Counted from the first letter of the stretch, positions 16,906 to 26,704 are shown. The stretch is DNA of 64,000 nucleotides from Streptomyces sp. NBC_00154 (GCF_026342835.1 NZ_JAPEMI010000001.1:1742501-1806500); one strand, 5' to 3'. A program made the numbers and translations. The notes: generated from the letters alone by a model not told the origin.

Positions 16906-18825
16906 ATGGACATGCGGATGGCAAGACGAAGGACCATCGGAGCCGTGGTGACGGCGCTCGCCGCCGCGCTGCTGCCCTGGCAGAGTGCGGCGGCCGAAGG
17001 CGGCTCGGCCACCGTGGCCCCTCCCGAGGTGCTGCCCACGCTCCGCGAATGGCAGGGCGACCAGGGCGAGTTCACGCTCACCGATCGGGCCAGAATCGTG
17101 CTGGACGGGGTGCGGGACCGTCGTACGGCCACCGACGCGGGCCGATTCGCCGGCGAACTGAACGGCAAGGCGTCGGTGTCACAGGGCCGCGCGGCCCGTT
17201 CCGGGGACATCGTGCTGCGCCAGGACCCGTCCCAGAAGGGCGTGTTGGGCACGGAAGGCTACCGGCTCACGGTCGGCGCCCGCATCACTGTCACCGCCGC
17301 CACCTCCACCGGCGTGTTCTACGGCACCCGGACCGTCCTCCAGCTGCTGAACGACGACGGCCGCGCCGCTCGGGGTTCGGCGACCGATGTACCCGCGTAC
17401 CGCGAGCGCGGGGTCGGGGTCTGCGCCTGCTACATCAACATATCGACACAGTGGTTCGAGCGGCTGATGAAGGACATGGCGTCGCAGAAGCTCAACCAGC
17501 TGTGGATCGAGGCCAAGGTCAAAAGCGACACCGACCCGGCGTCGGCGTTCTGGGGCTACTACACCAAGTCGCAGGTCCGCACGCTGGTCGCGATGGCCAG
17601 GAAGTACCACATCGAGCTCGTGCCGGAGATCAACTCCCCCGGCCACATGGACACCTACCTGGAGAACCACCCGGAGCTCCAGCTCAAGGACCAGAACGGC
17701 GTCGCCTCCCCGCCCCGGCTCGACATCTCCCGGCCCGAGGCACTGGCGTACTACACCTCGATGGTCGACGAGGCGCTGAAGGTCTGGGACAGCCGCTACT
17801 GGCACATGGGTGCCGACGAGTACATGATCGGCTCCTCCTACCCGGCCTACCCCCAACTGCAGGCCGCGGCACACGCGAAGTTCGGTGCGTCGGCCACGCC
17901 CGACGATCTCTTCACCGACTTCATCAACCAGGTCAACGCGCATGTGAAGGCGGACGGCAGGTCGCTGCGGATCTGGAACGACGGGCTCGTCGGCAAGAAC
18001 GCCGTCGTCCCGCTGGACCGTGACATCACCGTCGAGCACTGGCTGAGCGGCGGCTCCATCCAGCAGCCGTCCTCGCTGCTCGCCGAGGGCCGGCCGGTCA
18101 TGAACTCCGCCTACTCCCTCTACCTGGTGCGCGGCGGATTCACGATGCAGACCCAGAAGCTGTACGAGAGCGACTGGACGCCGTTGCGCTTCGAGGGTCA
18201 GACGCTCACCCAGGGGGCGGCGAACCTCACCGGCGCGAAGATCAGCCTGTGGCCGGACAGTGCGGCGGCCGAGACGGAGAACGAGGTGGAGACGAAGGTC
18301 TTCATGCCGCTGCGCTTCGTGGCGCAGGCGACCTGGGGCGGCCCGAAGCCGAGCCCGACGTACGCCGGTTTCGAGGCGCTCGCCCGGAAGATCGGTCACG
18401 CGCCGGGCTGGGAGAACACCGACCGCACGCCGCTCACCGACGGTACGTACCGGCTGACCACGGGCGCGAAGGCGCTGGCCCCCACGGCGGACGCGGGCGT
18501 GTCCCTGGTCAAGAACAGCGCGGCCTCCTGGGCGCTGACGGCGACCGCCGACGGGTACTACACGGTGCGGTCCACGGAGAACGGTCAGTGCCTGGACGCG
18601 GTGCGCGGCAAGAAGTATCTGGGCGCGCCGCTGGAGGTGGGGGCGGAGCTGTCGCTCGGGAACTGCTCGGCGACGGCGCGTACGCAGCGCTGGCAGCTGG
18701 ACACCGGAGCGGGTGCGCTGACGCTGCGCAACGCGATCTCGCAGCTGCATCTGACGGAGCGGGCGTCGGACGGCGCCGCGGTGCAGACGACCGGCGAGAC
18801 CCGGCTGACGGCGGGCGCCGCCTGA
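16906..18825 (+). CDS. secreted GH20 beta-N-acetylhexosaminidase
   Basis: A 639-aa enzyme with a signal peptide (MDMRMARRRTIGAVVTALAA, cleavage near SAAA-EG), a GH20b-like domain (about 40-165) and a GH20 catalytic barrel. The acid/base pair is in WHMGADEYM (Asp-Glu). LVPEINSPGHMDTYL and ITVEHWLSGG line the active site. The last 120 residues resemble a ricin-type beta-trefoil (GYYTVRSTENGQCLDAV, later QRW), probably for carbohydrate binding. It likely releases GlcNAc from chitin oligomers outside the cell. No convincing dre site was found upstream. Confidence 0.9.
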   Translation: MDMRMARRRTIGAVVTALAAALLPWQSAAAEGGSATVAPPEVLPTLREWQGDQGEFTLTDRARIVLDGVRDRRTATDAGRFAGELNGKASVSQGRAARSGDIVLRQDPSQKGVLGTEGYRLTVGARITVTAATSTGVFYGTRTVLQLLNDDGRAARGSATDVPAYRERGVGVCACYINISTQWFERLMKDMASQKLNQLWIEAKVKSDTDPASAFWGYYTKSQVRTLVAMARKYHIELVPEINSPGHMDTYLENHPELQLKDQNGVASPPRLDISRPEALAYYTSMVDEALKVWDSRYWHMGADEYMIGSSYPAYPQLQAAAHAKFGASATPDDLFTDFINQVNAHVKADGRSLRIWNDGLVGKNAVVPLDRDITVEHWLSGGSIQQPSSLLAEGRPVMNSAYSLYLVRGGFTMQTQKLYESDWTPLRFEGQTLTQGAANLTGAKISLWPDSAAAETENEVETKVFMPLRFVAQATWGGPKPSPTYAGFEALARKIGHAPGWENTDRTPLTDGTYRLTTGAKALAPTADAGVSLVKNSAASWALTATADGYYTVRSTENGQCLDAVRGKKYLGAPLEVGAELSLGNCSATARTQRWQLDTGAGALTLRNAISQLHLTERASDGAAVQTTGETRLTAGAA

Positions 18826-18902
18826 CGAGCTCCGGCTGAGGGCGCCACCCGCCCGATGCCACCCGGCTGACGGCGCAGACCGCCCGACGCCGCACCGAAC
18901 GG

Positions 18903-18948
18903 GGCCCCGCCCGCCGGATCACCTGACCGCCGGCGCGCGGGGTCCTTC
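18903..18948. terminator. probable terminator between GH20 gene and def
   Basis: An imperfect GC hairpin (ggccccgcccgccgg ... ccggcgcgcggggtcc) lies between the convergent GH20 and def genes. Confidence 0.5.
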
Positions 18949-19016
18949 CATGTCCGGGGCCGGATACCGCAGTTGGGCGCCGACCGGACGGCGCCTGCGC
19001 GGTGGAATCCGGAACG

Positions 19017-19655
19017 TCAGTCGTTCGGCACGATCTCGTAGCGCGGCGTGTTCTCCGCCATCTGCCTCAGCGCGTCCTTGCGGTCGCGCTTCGAGAGCCG
19101 GTCGATGTACAGGTAGCCGTACAGGTGGTCCGTCTCGTGCTGAAGGCAGCGCGCGAAGTAACCGTCGCCGCGGACCTTGATCGGGTTGCCCTTGGCGTCC
19201 TGTCCGCGCACCACCGCGTAGTCCGGGCGGGCCAGCGAGGCGTATGCCGTCGGGACGGAGAGGCAGCCCTCGTTGGAGTCGTCGAGGATGCGCTCCTCGG
19301 GCGGCAGCTCGTCCAGCACCGGGTTGCAGACGACGCCCACGTGCCGCACACCGTCGTCGTCCGGGCAGTCGTAGACGAAGACCTTGAGGTCCACGCCGAT
19401 CTGGTTGGCGGCCAGGCCCACGCCCTCAGCCGTCTTCTGGCTGGCGAACATGTCGTCGATCAGCTGGGCCAGCTCGTCGCCGAACTCGGTGACGTCCTTG
19501 CACTCCTTGTGGAGCACCGGGTTACCCACGACCGTGATCGGCCGGGAGGTGCCACGCTCGCGGTACGCCGCCTCACGCGCCTCACAGTCCTCGGTGTCCA
19601 CGACGAATCCTTCGTCGTCGACGCTGATCTGCTCGTCCGTCTCCTGCTGCGCCAT
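19017..19655 (-). CDS. def: peptide deformylase
   Basis: A 212-aa metalloenzyme that removes the formyl group from nascent peptides. All three motifs are present: [13 protein letters not shown] (metal Cys) and QHETDH (two metal His and the catalytic Glu). An acidic N-terminal extension of about 35 residues precedes the core. This is common in actinobacterial deformylases. It is probably essential unless a second def exists elsewhere. Confidence 0.95.
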   Translation of the reverse strand: MAQQETDEQISVDDEGFVVDTEDCEAREAAYRERGTSRPITVVGNPVLHKECKDVTEFGDELAQLIDDMFASQKTAEGVGLAANQIGVDLKVFVYDCPDDDGVRHVGVVCNPVLDELPPEERILDDSNEGCLSVPTAYASLARPDYAVVRGQDAKGNPIKVRGDGYFARCLQHETDHLYGYLYIDRLSKRDRKDALRQMAENTPRYEIVPND

Positions 19656-19728
19656 GTCCGCCGTACGCCTTCCTCAAAACCCGAATCGATGCCCGTACAG
19701 CGTAACGGCCGGGCCGCGGACGCACGGC

Positions 19729-20721
19729 TCAGCAGACTTCTTCGAGATCCCGCCACTCACGGCTGTCCGGGCTGTCCGCCACCCAGCCGTCCAGCAGTCC
19801 GCGGACCAGCCCCGCCGGCGCCGCTATCCCGCACTCGCGCTCGGGCACCCACAGCTCACCGGCGGTCCGGTGGCCCAGCGGGCCCGGATGGCCGGGCTCG
19901 CTGTGGTCGTGCGGGTCGAGGTGCTCACCGTCGCCCTCGTCGCTCTCCATCCGGCTCTCCGAGCAGGCCCGGCAGAGCAGCCGTACGGACGACGACCAGT
20001 CCTCGGCGGCGAACCCGGCATCGGACGCCAGCTGCTCCAGGGCATCCCGGTCGTCCTCCGTGGCGGCTTCGAGAAGCACCACCCAGGTGGGTACGGGGGA
20101 GGGTGCCCACAGCTCGATCTCGTCGAACACGGGATACGAGGGGCCGGCCGCGGTCACGCGCTCGCCGTGCGGCACCCCGTCGTGCAGGACGACCTCGCCC
20201 CAGCGCCGCCCGGAGGACGGCAGCGGGATCGACAGCACTTCCATCCGCGCCGGGTCCAGTCTGCGGCCCCAGACGACCTCGGCCTCGCCCTCGGGCGACA
20301 GCCGTACGGCCGCGCTGCCGAGCTCCATACCCGCCGGCTCGCTGTTGGCCGCCGCGGTGTGCTGGCCGCTGCCGGGTACCTTCAGGCCGTAGGCCTGCCA
20401 GGCGCGACGGGCCAGTGGCCAGTCCTGCAGAGCGGTGGCGGCGATCCCGACGTTCCACCAGTCCGGGGCGCCGGACTCCTTGTCGAGCAGCGCCACGGCC
20501 CGTAGGCCGGCCGCTCTCGCCTGTTCCCAGTCGTGCCGGAACTTGTGCAGCAGCGCCAGGTTGAACCACGACTCGGAGAGCCAGGGCTCCAGGTCCGCCG
20601 CCCGTGTCAGCAGTGCGCCCGCGTCCTCGTACCGGCCGTCGCCGATCAGCGTGAACGCGCGGTCCGTGGCCTGCCGCCAAGAGGCGGAGGGCCGATGCCG
20701 TACCTTCCCGAAGATCTTCAC
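19729..20721 (-). CDS. tetratricopeptide-repeat protein of unknown role
   Basis: A 330-aa protein from the GTG at 20721 (VKIFGKVRHRPSASW). The frame is open to an ATG at 20781, but the extra 20 residues look like leader. The first third has TPR-like helices (ATDRAFTLIGDGRYEDAG and SWFNLALLHKFRHDWEQAR). The remainder is a mixed domain with a CRACSES cysteine pair and many Trp. No catalytic motif is recognised. It seems to be a conserved streptomycete cytoplasmic protein. Confidence 0.7.
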   Translation of the reverse strand: MKIFGKVRHRPSASWRQATDRAFTLIGDGRYEDAGALLTRAADLEPWLSESWFNLALLHKFRHDWEQARAAGLRAVALLDKESGAPDWWNVGIAATALQDWPLARRAWQAYGLKVPGSGQHTAAANSEPAGMELGSAAVRLSPEGEAEVVWGRRLDPARMEVLSIPLPSSGRRWGEVVLHDGVPHGERVTAAGPSYPVFDEIELWAPSPVPTWVVLLEAATEDDRDALEQLASDAGFAAEDWSSSVRLLCRACSESRMESDEGDGEHLDPHDHSEPGHPGPLGHRTAGELWVPERECGIAAPAGLVRGLLDGWVADSPDSREWRDLEEVC

Positions 20722-20813
20722 GATTCCCGCCTGTCCCGACTCGGACACCCTCGTTTTCCGGTCTTCTTCGCATCCAACCATGCCCAGCCGGACGCCCGCT
20801 CATTACCCATGGG

Positions 20814-22079
20814 TTACCCAGGCAGGACGGGGGTCAGACCGCCCCGGGCCAGCACGCGCGCGAGCGATTCCACGACCTCCGGCTGATAGTCGTGGCCGGT
20901 CCCGAGCCTGAGCTGTTCCAGTGCGTCGAGCGGCCCGCTGAGACCTTCCCCGCAGAGGTCGTCGTATGCGTTGACGGCCCGGACGATCCGGGCGGGCAGC
21001 GGCTGCTCACGATACGGGTCGGCCTGCCGCTCCACCACGACGGCGATCTCGGTGTCCACCCCGGTCTGCCGGACGACGGCCCCGCCCAGCAGCGCGATCC
21101 GGCGCTGCTCGGCGGCGGGCAGCGGGGCGGTCGCCCCGTCGGGCACCGGATCGACGAGGGAGAGCTGCCCGATGTCGTGCATCAGGGCCGCGTACTCCAG
21201 CACGGTCAGCTCGGCCCCGGAGAGCCCCAGCTCGCGGCCGACGGCCGTGCAGAGCATCGCCACCCTGCGCGCATGCCCGTGCGGGGTGTAGCCGGCGATC
21301 TCGGTGGACCGGGCGAGCGAGGTGATGGTCTGCCGGTAGGTGGTGCGCACCGCGACGAACCGGCGGAACGACACCTGGGTCAGCAGCAGCGGTACGCAGA
21401 GCACGGGCAGCGCCCACAGGCCGGCGACGGAGACCCCCAGGGCCATCACCGCCCCGGTCGCGCAGACCGCCGAACCGATGCCCAGCAGAGCGCGCAGCTC
21501 GTCACGGAGCAGCGGTCCGTACGGGAAGGGGGTACCGGACCGCAGCAGCAGGGCACCGAGCACGGCGTCGCACAGGGCGGTGAGCACGAGCAGTACGAGC
21601 AGGAAGAGCGCGAAGTACGGGCCGTCGCCGAACCAGACGGCGGACCGGCCGGAATTGTGGAGCGGCTGGAAGCACACAGCGGCGAACGAGACGATGATGA
21701 TCCGCCGGGCCACCTGATCGGCGGTGGGCCCGCTGCCACGTGCCACATGGGGCACGGCGGCGACGAGCTGCGCCGCGACGAGAACAGCGATGACCTGCAG
21801 GGCTCCGTGACTGGTGGGCTCCCCGCCGCTGCGGCCGAGAAGCGCATACGCGAGCGCTCCGGCGGCGCCGAGCGGCGCGGGCTCCCGCTCACCGGGCAGC
21901 GCACCCCAGCGGGCCAGCTCACCGACGGTGATGAGCACGCCGAAGGCGAGGGCAAGCCCGGGTTCATGGAGACCGTGCCAGAGGGTGTGGGCGAGCCCGG
22001 CGACGGCGAGCGCACCGGCGGCGCCGCGGAGGGCCAGGACAGCGGGGGGCAGCCTCGTCCGGCTCCGACCGCGACTCAC
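20814..22079 (-). CDS. membrane-anchored HD-domain protein with degenerate GYP region
   Basis: A 421-aa protein with six or seven hydrophobic segments (residues 1-240) and a C-terminal HD domain. His and His-Asp are present in HGHARRVAMLC and ALMHDIGQLS. The place where HD-GYP enzymes have HHE and GYP reads VVVERQADPYREQ, so full phosphodiesterase activity is doubtful. It overlaps the upstream HD-GYP gene by 4 bp and shares its architecture, so it probably arose by duplication and diverged. Confidence 0.8.
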   Translation of the reverse strand: MSRGRSRTRLPPAVLALRGAAGALAVAGLAHTLWHGLHEPGLALAFGVLITVGELARWGALPGEREPAPLGAAGALAYALLGRSGGEPTSHGALQVIAVLVAAQLVAAVPHVARGSGPTADQVARRIIIVSFAAVCFQPLHNSGRSAVWFGDGPYFALFLLVLLVLTALCDAVLGALLLRSGTPFPYGPLLRDELRALLGIGSAVCATGAVMALGVSVAGLWALPVLCVPLLLTQVSFRRFVAVRTTYRQTITSLARSTEIAGYTPHGHARRVAMLCTAVGRELGLSGAELTVLEYAALMHDIGQLSLVDPVPDGATAPLPAAEQRRIALLGGAVVRQTGVDTEIAVVVERQADPYREQPLPARIVRAVNAYDDLCGEGLSGPLDALEQLRLGTGHDYQPEVVESLARVLARGGLTPVLPG

Positions 22080-23593
22080 CGGGTCCGGTCCACGGACGAC
22101 TGCGCCCCAGGAGCGAGCCCGTACCCGTCCGCAGCCACCGCACGACCGGCCGCCACATCAAGCCCGTCCCCGGACACCGCACGACCGGCCGCCGGCTCGA
22201 GCCCGTCGGGCGATTGCGGGCGAACCGGCCTCCGGACGTCCCGGGCCCCCAAGTCCGCGCCCCCGCCCGCCCTTGGCACCGGCACCGTCTCGTCGGCCGT
22301 CACCACCGTCGACGCCGTCGACCACCCGTGCCGGTCCAGGCCTCGCGCCAGCGCCCGCACCATCTGCGGATCGAACTGCGTGCCCGCACACCTCTTCAGC
22401 TCCTCCACCGCTGCAGGCACCGGCCTCCCTCTCCGGTACGACCGCGTCGACGTCATCGCGTCGAACGCGTCGGCCACCGCGACGACCCTCGCGAACTCGG
22501 GGATCTCCCGCCCGCTGAGCCCGTACGGATAGCCGCTGCCGTCGAGCCGCTCGTGGTGGTGCAGGATCGCCGCTCGCGCCTCGCCCAGGAAGCCGATGCC
22601 CCGGACGATCTCATGCCCGTACTCCGGATGCAGTTCGATCACGCGCCGTTCCTCCAGGGTGAGCGGCCCGTCCTTGCGCAGCACCCGGGTCGGGACGCAG
22701 AGCTTGCCGACGTCGTGCAGGATCCCGGCGAAGCGGAGCACTTCGAGGCGGTCCTCCGCCATGCCGAGTTCCCTGGCGATCAGCACGGAGGCCCGCCCCA
22801 CGCGCTCGCTGTGCCCGCGGGTGTACGTGTCCTTGATGTCGACGGCCTGGACCAGCGCCCTGATGGTGGCGCGGTGCGCGGCGTGCTCACGGTGGTACTG
22901 GGAGAAGATCCAGCAGGAGATGTACATCGGCAGCAGGACGAAGAGCGCGGACACCGGTCCGTACGAGCTGCGCCACAGCACGGCCATCATCAGCCCGGCG
23001 AGACCGTGTACCAGGTGCGGTCCGAGCGAGCGCGGCAGAAGGCCGCTCCAGGCGTGTCGCAGCGGCAGCCGTTCGGCGGTGGCCAGGATCGAGCCGTCCA
23101 GGGCGGTCAGGACGAGGCTGAAGGCCAGCGCGGCGGCGCAGGCGGGCAGCAGGGCGTACGGGAAGTCGGGCAGCCGTTCGGGAACCGGTCCGCCGAGCGT
23201 GGCGCCACCGCCGAGCAGACCGTGGACGTACGACGCCGCCCAGACGGTGAGGGCGAGCTGTGCCGCCCGCCAGATGCGGCGGGCCGTGGCGGGCGCGTGC
23301 TCGACCCGGCCGACGAGCGAGCCGGGGATCGCGACCAGCGCGGCGGCTGCGGGCGGCAGCAGGAACGCGGCGGCGAGCAGCAGCGGGAAGAACGATCCGG
23401 CACTGATCGGCACGGAGCTGCCGAGGAGGCGGCAGCGGCCCGGAAGCTCGCAGGCCAGATAGAGCGCCGTGAGCAGTCCCACGGTGGTCCACGCAATCCC
23501 CGCACCGGGACGCAACGCGGGCAGCGCACAGAGCGTCGCGCAGACCGCTGCGGCCAGAATGTGCGCGCGCGCCGCTGACGGTGTGGCTCTCAC
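22076..23593 (-). CDS. membrane HD-GYP domain protein (probable c-di-GMP phosphodiesterase)
   Basis: About 505 aa from the GTG at 23593 (VRATPSAARAHIL, with a GGGGCGG site before it). An ATG at 23683 would add 30 atypical residues. The N-terminal half has about eight hydrophobic segments. The C-terminal HD-GYP domain is complete: HSERVGRASVLIAREL, GILHDVGKL, HPEYGHEIV and HHHERLDGSGYP. HD-GYP domains hydrolyse cyclic di-GMP, a key developmental signal in Streptomyces. The last 80 residues are low-complexity. It is the first gene of a two-gene unit. Confidence 0.85.
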   Translation of the reverse strand: MRATPSAARAHILAAAVCATLCALPALRPGAGIAWTTVGLLTALYLACELPGRCRLLGSSVPISAGSFFPLLLAAAFLLPPAAAALVAIPGSLVGRVEHAPATARRIWRAAQLALTVWAASYVHGLLGGGATLGGPVPERLPDFPYALLPACAAALAFSLVLTALDGSILATAERLPLRHAWSGLLPRSLGPHLVHGLAGLMMAVLWRSSYGPVSALFVLLPMYISCWIFSQYHREHAAHRATIRALVQAVDIKDTYTRGHSERVGRASVLIARELGMAEDRLEVLRFAGILHDVGKLCVPTRVLRKDGPLTLEERRVIELHPEYGHEIVRGIGFLGEARAAILHHHERLDGSGYPYGLSGREIPEFARVVAVADAFDAMTSTRSYRRGRPVPAAVEELKRCAGTQFDPQMVRALARGLDRHGWSTASTVVTADETVPVPRAGGGADLGARDVRRPVRPQSPDGLEPAAGRAVSGDGLDVAAGRAVAADGYGLAPGAQSSVDRTR

Positions 23594-23722
23594 CCGCCCC
23601 ACCCGCCCCCCAACGATGGTCAATGGAGGCGCCAGGCTAGCGAGTTGGACGCGCGATCGAGTGCCGATGAGCTCGATTCGCACGTTCGGGTGAGTTCGGG
23701 TGATGTGTACGCCGTAGCGGTG

Positions 23723-23771
23723 GTACGCGTGAGGGCGCGCCGCGAAAGTCGCGGCGCGCCCTCACGCGTAC
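23723..23771 (-). terminator. 22-bp perfect hairpin after rsrA
   Basis: The arms at 23723-23744 (gtacgcgtgagggcgcgccg...) and 23750-23771 are fully complementary over 22 bp, with a 5-nt loop. It lies 75 bp after the rsrA stop and ends the sigR-rsrA transcript. There is no U run, as is usual in high-GC actinobacteria. Confidence 0.8.
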
Positions 23772-23846
23772 GGAGGAAGGTGGGAGGGGACGTACCGCCG
23801 CTCAGCGGCTGCCGCCCGTCACTCTCCGGCCCTCACCTGCCGGCCG

Positions 23847-24164
23847 TCACTCGCTGGCGGCGGTCGGCAGCTGCGACTCGGCCACCACGTCCTGATCCGG
23901 CACGGCCTGCCCCGAGCGGATCAGGTCGATCCGGCCCATCACCTTGGAGCGCAGATCGCTCGGCACGTCGTCGTGGCCGCAGCAGCGCTTCACCAGCTTC
24001 TTCACAGCCTGCTCCAGGCCGTACTTCTCCAGGCACGGGGAGCACTCCTCGAAGTGCACCTCGAACTTGGTGCAGTCGCTGTCGGGCATCTCATGATCGA
24101 GAAACTCGTAGAGATGATCGAGGACCTCTGAGCAGTCTGTCTCGTGCGGCTCTCCGCAGCTCAT
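23847..24164 (-). CDS. rsrA: zinc-binding redox-sensing anti-sigma factor RsrA
   Basis: A 105-aa ZAS-family anti-sigma factor that binds sigma-R when reduced and lets go on disulfide stress. The functional residues are all in place: Cys3, Cys11, Cys31, His37, Cys41 and Cys44 (HFEECSPC), plus the CC pair near residues 61-62. It overlaps the sigR stop by 4 bp, so the two are translationally coupled, which keeps the pair in balance. Confidence 0.96.
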   Translation of the reverse strand: MSCGEPHETDCSEVLDHLYEFLDHEMPDSDCTKFEVHFEECSPCLEKYGLEQAVKKLVKRCCGHDDVPSDLRSKVMGRIDLIRSGQAVPDQDVVAESQLPTAASE

Positions 24165-24817
24165 GAGCCCGAGCCTTTCCGATCGTCCGACTCTCCGGCA
24201 CCGGCCGGGACGAGCCCGCGCTCACGGGCGTAGTCCTCCAGCATGCCGCGCAGTTGGCGGCGGCCCCGGTGCAGTCGGGACATCACCGTACCGATGGGAG
24301 TCCCCATGATGTCCGCGATCTCCTTGTAGGCAAAGCCCTCTACATCCGCAAGATAAACCGCGATGCGGAACTCTTCGGGGATCGCCTGCAGTGCGGACTT
24401 CACATCCGAGTCCGGAAGGTGGTCGAGAGCCTGCGACTCGGCGGACCGCAGACCGGTCGACATGTGCGACTCGGCGCGCGCCAGCTGCCAGTCCTCGATC
24501 TCCTCGGCAGCACTGCGCTGAGGTTCGCGCTGCTTCTTGCGGTACGAATTGATGAAGGTGTTCGTCAGGATGCGGTACATCCATGCCTTGAGGTTCGTAC
24601 CCTCGCGGAACTGGTGGAAGGAGCCGTACGCCTTCGCATACGTCTCCTGGACCAGGTCCTCGGCGTCTGCGGGGTTGCGCGTCATGCGCAGCGCGGCCGA
24701 GTACATCTGGTCGAGGAAACCAAGGGCGTCCCGCTCGAAGCGCGCGTTGCGCTCGGCGGTCGTCTCCTCCGCGCGGCCGTCGTCGGTCCCTGTGTCGGTA
24801 CCGGTGACCGGACCCAC
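24161..24817 (-). CDS. sigR: ECF sigma factor SigR (disulfide-stress response)
   Basis: A 218-aa group IV sigma factor. Region 2 shows [20 protein letters not shown] and [16 protein letters not shown]. Region 4 shows [20 protein letters not shown] and [18 protein letters not shown]. The GTG at 24817 has GGAGG directly upstream and is the stable sigma-R start. The frame stays open to the ATG at 25003, adding 62 residues. This corresponds to the longer, unstable induced form (sigma-R') known in S. coelicolor, made from the upstream promoter. Both starts probably operate here. Confidence 0.95.
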   Translation of the reverse strand: MGPVTGTDTGTDDGRAEETTAERNARFERDALGFLDQMYSAALRMTRNPADAEDLVQETYAKAYGSFHQFREGTNLKAWMYRILTNTFINSYRKKQREPQRSAAEEIEDWQLARAESHMSTGLRSAESQALDHLPDSDVKSALQAIPEEFRIAVYLADVEGFAYKEIADIMGTPIGTVMSRLHRGRRQLRGMLEDYARERGLVPAGAGESDDRKGSGS

Positions 24818-25053
24818 CTCCTCCAACGCTGTGACGGATCCGAAACCGGACCCGCTCGAATCGGAGAATAGTCGACCTTGCTTCGAAGCGGGCTGTCGAT
24901 CCGATCCGCTCAGTGCCCGCTCGGGAGTGGTCTTCGCCGCGTGCAACACCGTCCACTCCAGGTCAGCGGCGTTCGAGCGGCGCGGGCAGATGGTCGAACC
25001 CATGCGACGGACTCCCTCTCCACATACGACGTTGATGTACCGATGTCACCGAC

Positions 25054-25079
25054 AACAGTGGCCCCCCACTCAACATTCC
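25054..25079 (-). promoter_or_regulatory. sigma-R-dependent promoter (sigRp2)
   Basis: On the minus strand GGAAT (25079-25075) and GTT (25056-25054) are separated by exactly 18 bp. This is a perfect match to the sigma-R consensus GGAAT-N18-GTT. It lies about 50 bp before the ATG of the long sigma-R' form and explains autoinduction. Confidence 0.9.
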
Positions 25080-25163
25080 CGGGGCTGTGACCGGTCTCCG
25101 CGAGGGTGATCCGATCCACCCGGAAGGAGGCATGCCCGGCGTGCGAGGGAGACGCGTCGGGCG

Positions 25164-25826
25164 TTACGGGAGTCGGTCCAGCCATGCGGTGACGGCAGCG
25201 GTGAGGATCGCCATCGCCTGATCCTGGGTCAGGTCGGCCTTCTTCGGTACGGCGAAGCCGTGGTCCCCGTACGGCACCTCGGTGATCTCGAACTCCCCCG
25301 GCGGGAATTCGGCGGGCCGTCCGAACGGGTCGTGGCCGCCCTGCACGACGAGCGTGGGCACACCCGAGCCGAGCAGCTCGTCCTTGCGTGACTTCTCCGG
25401 CTTGCCCGGCGGGTGCAGCGGAAAACTGAGCGCGAGGACCGCGTGGGCGCCGAGCTCGGTCGCCGTCCGGCAGGCCACTCGGGCGCCGGCGCTGCGTCCC
25501 GCGGCGACGACCGGGAGCCCTGGGGCGGCGAGCGCGGGCCACAGGCCGCGCCACCCGGTGTCCAGGGTCTTCGGGGCGGGTGCGAGCTTCTTCCCGGCGA
25601 CCCGCCACGGCTGCTCCACCAGGGCGACGCTCACTCCGTGGGCGGGCAGCGCGGTGGCCAGGGCCTGGAGGTCGCGGGCCTCGATGCCGCCGCCGGCGCC
25701 GTGACCGGCGGCGAGCACCAGGCGCGGCTTCTTCGCGGGCAGCCAGGTGATCCGGGCCGTCCCGGCGTCGGTGTCGACCGTCTCGGTCGTCGTACGAGCT
25801 GTCTCTGTGGGGCTCACGTGTCTCAT
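25164..25826 (-). CDS. alpha/beta-hydrolase of the Tex30/KANL3 type
   Basis: A 220-aa protein with the alpha/beta-hydrolase frame: VLAAGHGAGGG (oxyanion region), the nucleophile elbow AGRSAGAR (Gly-x-Ser-x-Gly), LVVQGGHDPFG (acid) and PYGDHGF (His). The substrate is unknown. A 9-bp gap separates it from the SRAP gene on the same strand, so they may be cotranscribed. Confidence 0.8.
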   Translation of the reverse strand: MRHVSPTETARTTTETVDTDAGTARITWLPAKKPRLVLAAGHGAGGGIEARDLQALATALPAHGVSVALVEQPWRVAGKKLAPAPKTLDTGWRGLWPALAAPGLPVVAAGRSAGARVACRTATELGAHAVLALSFPLHPPGKPEKSRKDELLGSGVPTLVVQGGHDPFGRPAEFPPGEFEITEVPYGDHGFAVPKKADLTQDQAMAILTAAVTAWLDRLP

Positions 25827-25835
25827 CCTGCCCGG

Positions 25836-26651
25836 TCAGAAGAGCGTGCCGACCTCCGGCGCGGCCAGCTCCTCCAGCAGTTCGGGTCCGTTGTTGCGGA
25901 CATTGCTGACGGCGGTGGGCACCGGGTAGGCGCGCATCAGTCCGCCGGGCGGTGGTGCGAGCAGCGCCCGCAGTCCCTCGATGTCCGTGTGCGAGGGGTC
26001 CAGCCAGGCGTCCCAGCGGTCCGGGGTGAGCATCAGCGGCATCCGGGGGTGGATGTCGGCGAGCGCCGCCGGGCCCTCGGCGGGGGCGACGGCGAGCGGG
26101 GTGGTCTCCGCCTCGGTGGTGATCACGGAGCAGGTCACCCACCAGGCCTGCGGGTGATCGTCGGGCAGGGTGCGGTCGCGCCAGAACTCGTACAGTCCGG
26201 CCATCGCGAAGACCGATCCGTCCGCGGGTGTCACGAAGTAAGGCTGCTTGCGGGGGCGCTTCTTCCTCCCCTGCTCCTCCAGCTGCCGCTCGTCGGAACC
26301 GGTGACCCACTCGTAGTAGCCGTCGGCGGGCAGGATGCAGCGCCGTGAGACGAAGGGGCGGCGGAACGAGGGCTTCTCGTGGACCGTCTCCGCCCGGGCA
26401 TTGATCATCCGGGCGCCACCCTCCGGCGACTTGGCCCAGGAGGGCACGAGTCCCCATTTCAGTGCGCGCAACTGCCGAACCGGACGTTGATCATCCGCGT
26501 CTTTCACCGGGCGTTCCAGTACGGCGTAGACCTCCTTGGTCGGCGCCACGTTGTAGTCGGGCTCCAGCGCCTCCGCCGGTTCCCACTTCTCGACGCCGAA
26601 GAGTCCGGTCAGATCCTCGGGCCGCCGACTCGCTGCATACCGTCCGCACAT
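25836..26651 (-). CDS. SOS response-associated (SRAP/YedK/HMCES) protein
   Basis: A 271-aa protein starting MCGRYAASRRP. Cys2 becomes the N-terminal catalytic Cys after Met removal and crosslinks abasic sites in single-stranded DNA. Other landmarks are NVAPTKE, WGLVPSWAK, MINARAETV, ILPADGYYEW and a late IHPRMPLML with the conserved His. The ATG at 26651 is required by the Cys2 rule. The open frame beyond it is a shadow. It protects DNA after base damage. Confidence 0.92.
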   Translation of the reverse strand: MCGRYAASRRPEDLTGLFGVEKWEPAEALEPDYNVAPTKEVYAVLERPVKDADDQRPVRQLRALKWGLVPSWAKSPEGGARMINARAETVHEKPSFRRPFVSRRCILPADGYYEWVTGSDERQLEEQGRKKRPRKQPYFVTPADGSVFAMAGLYEFWRDRTLPDDHPQAWWVTCSVITTEAETTPLAVAPAEGPAALADIHPRMPLMLTPDRWDAWLDPSHTDIEGLRALLAPPPGGLMRAYPVPTAVSNVRNNGPELLEELAAPEVGTLF

Positions 26652-26704
26652 AAGTGCCAGACTGCCACGACCCACCGGCACGACCGCAAGGAGCCGCCCG
26701 CGCC

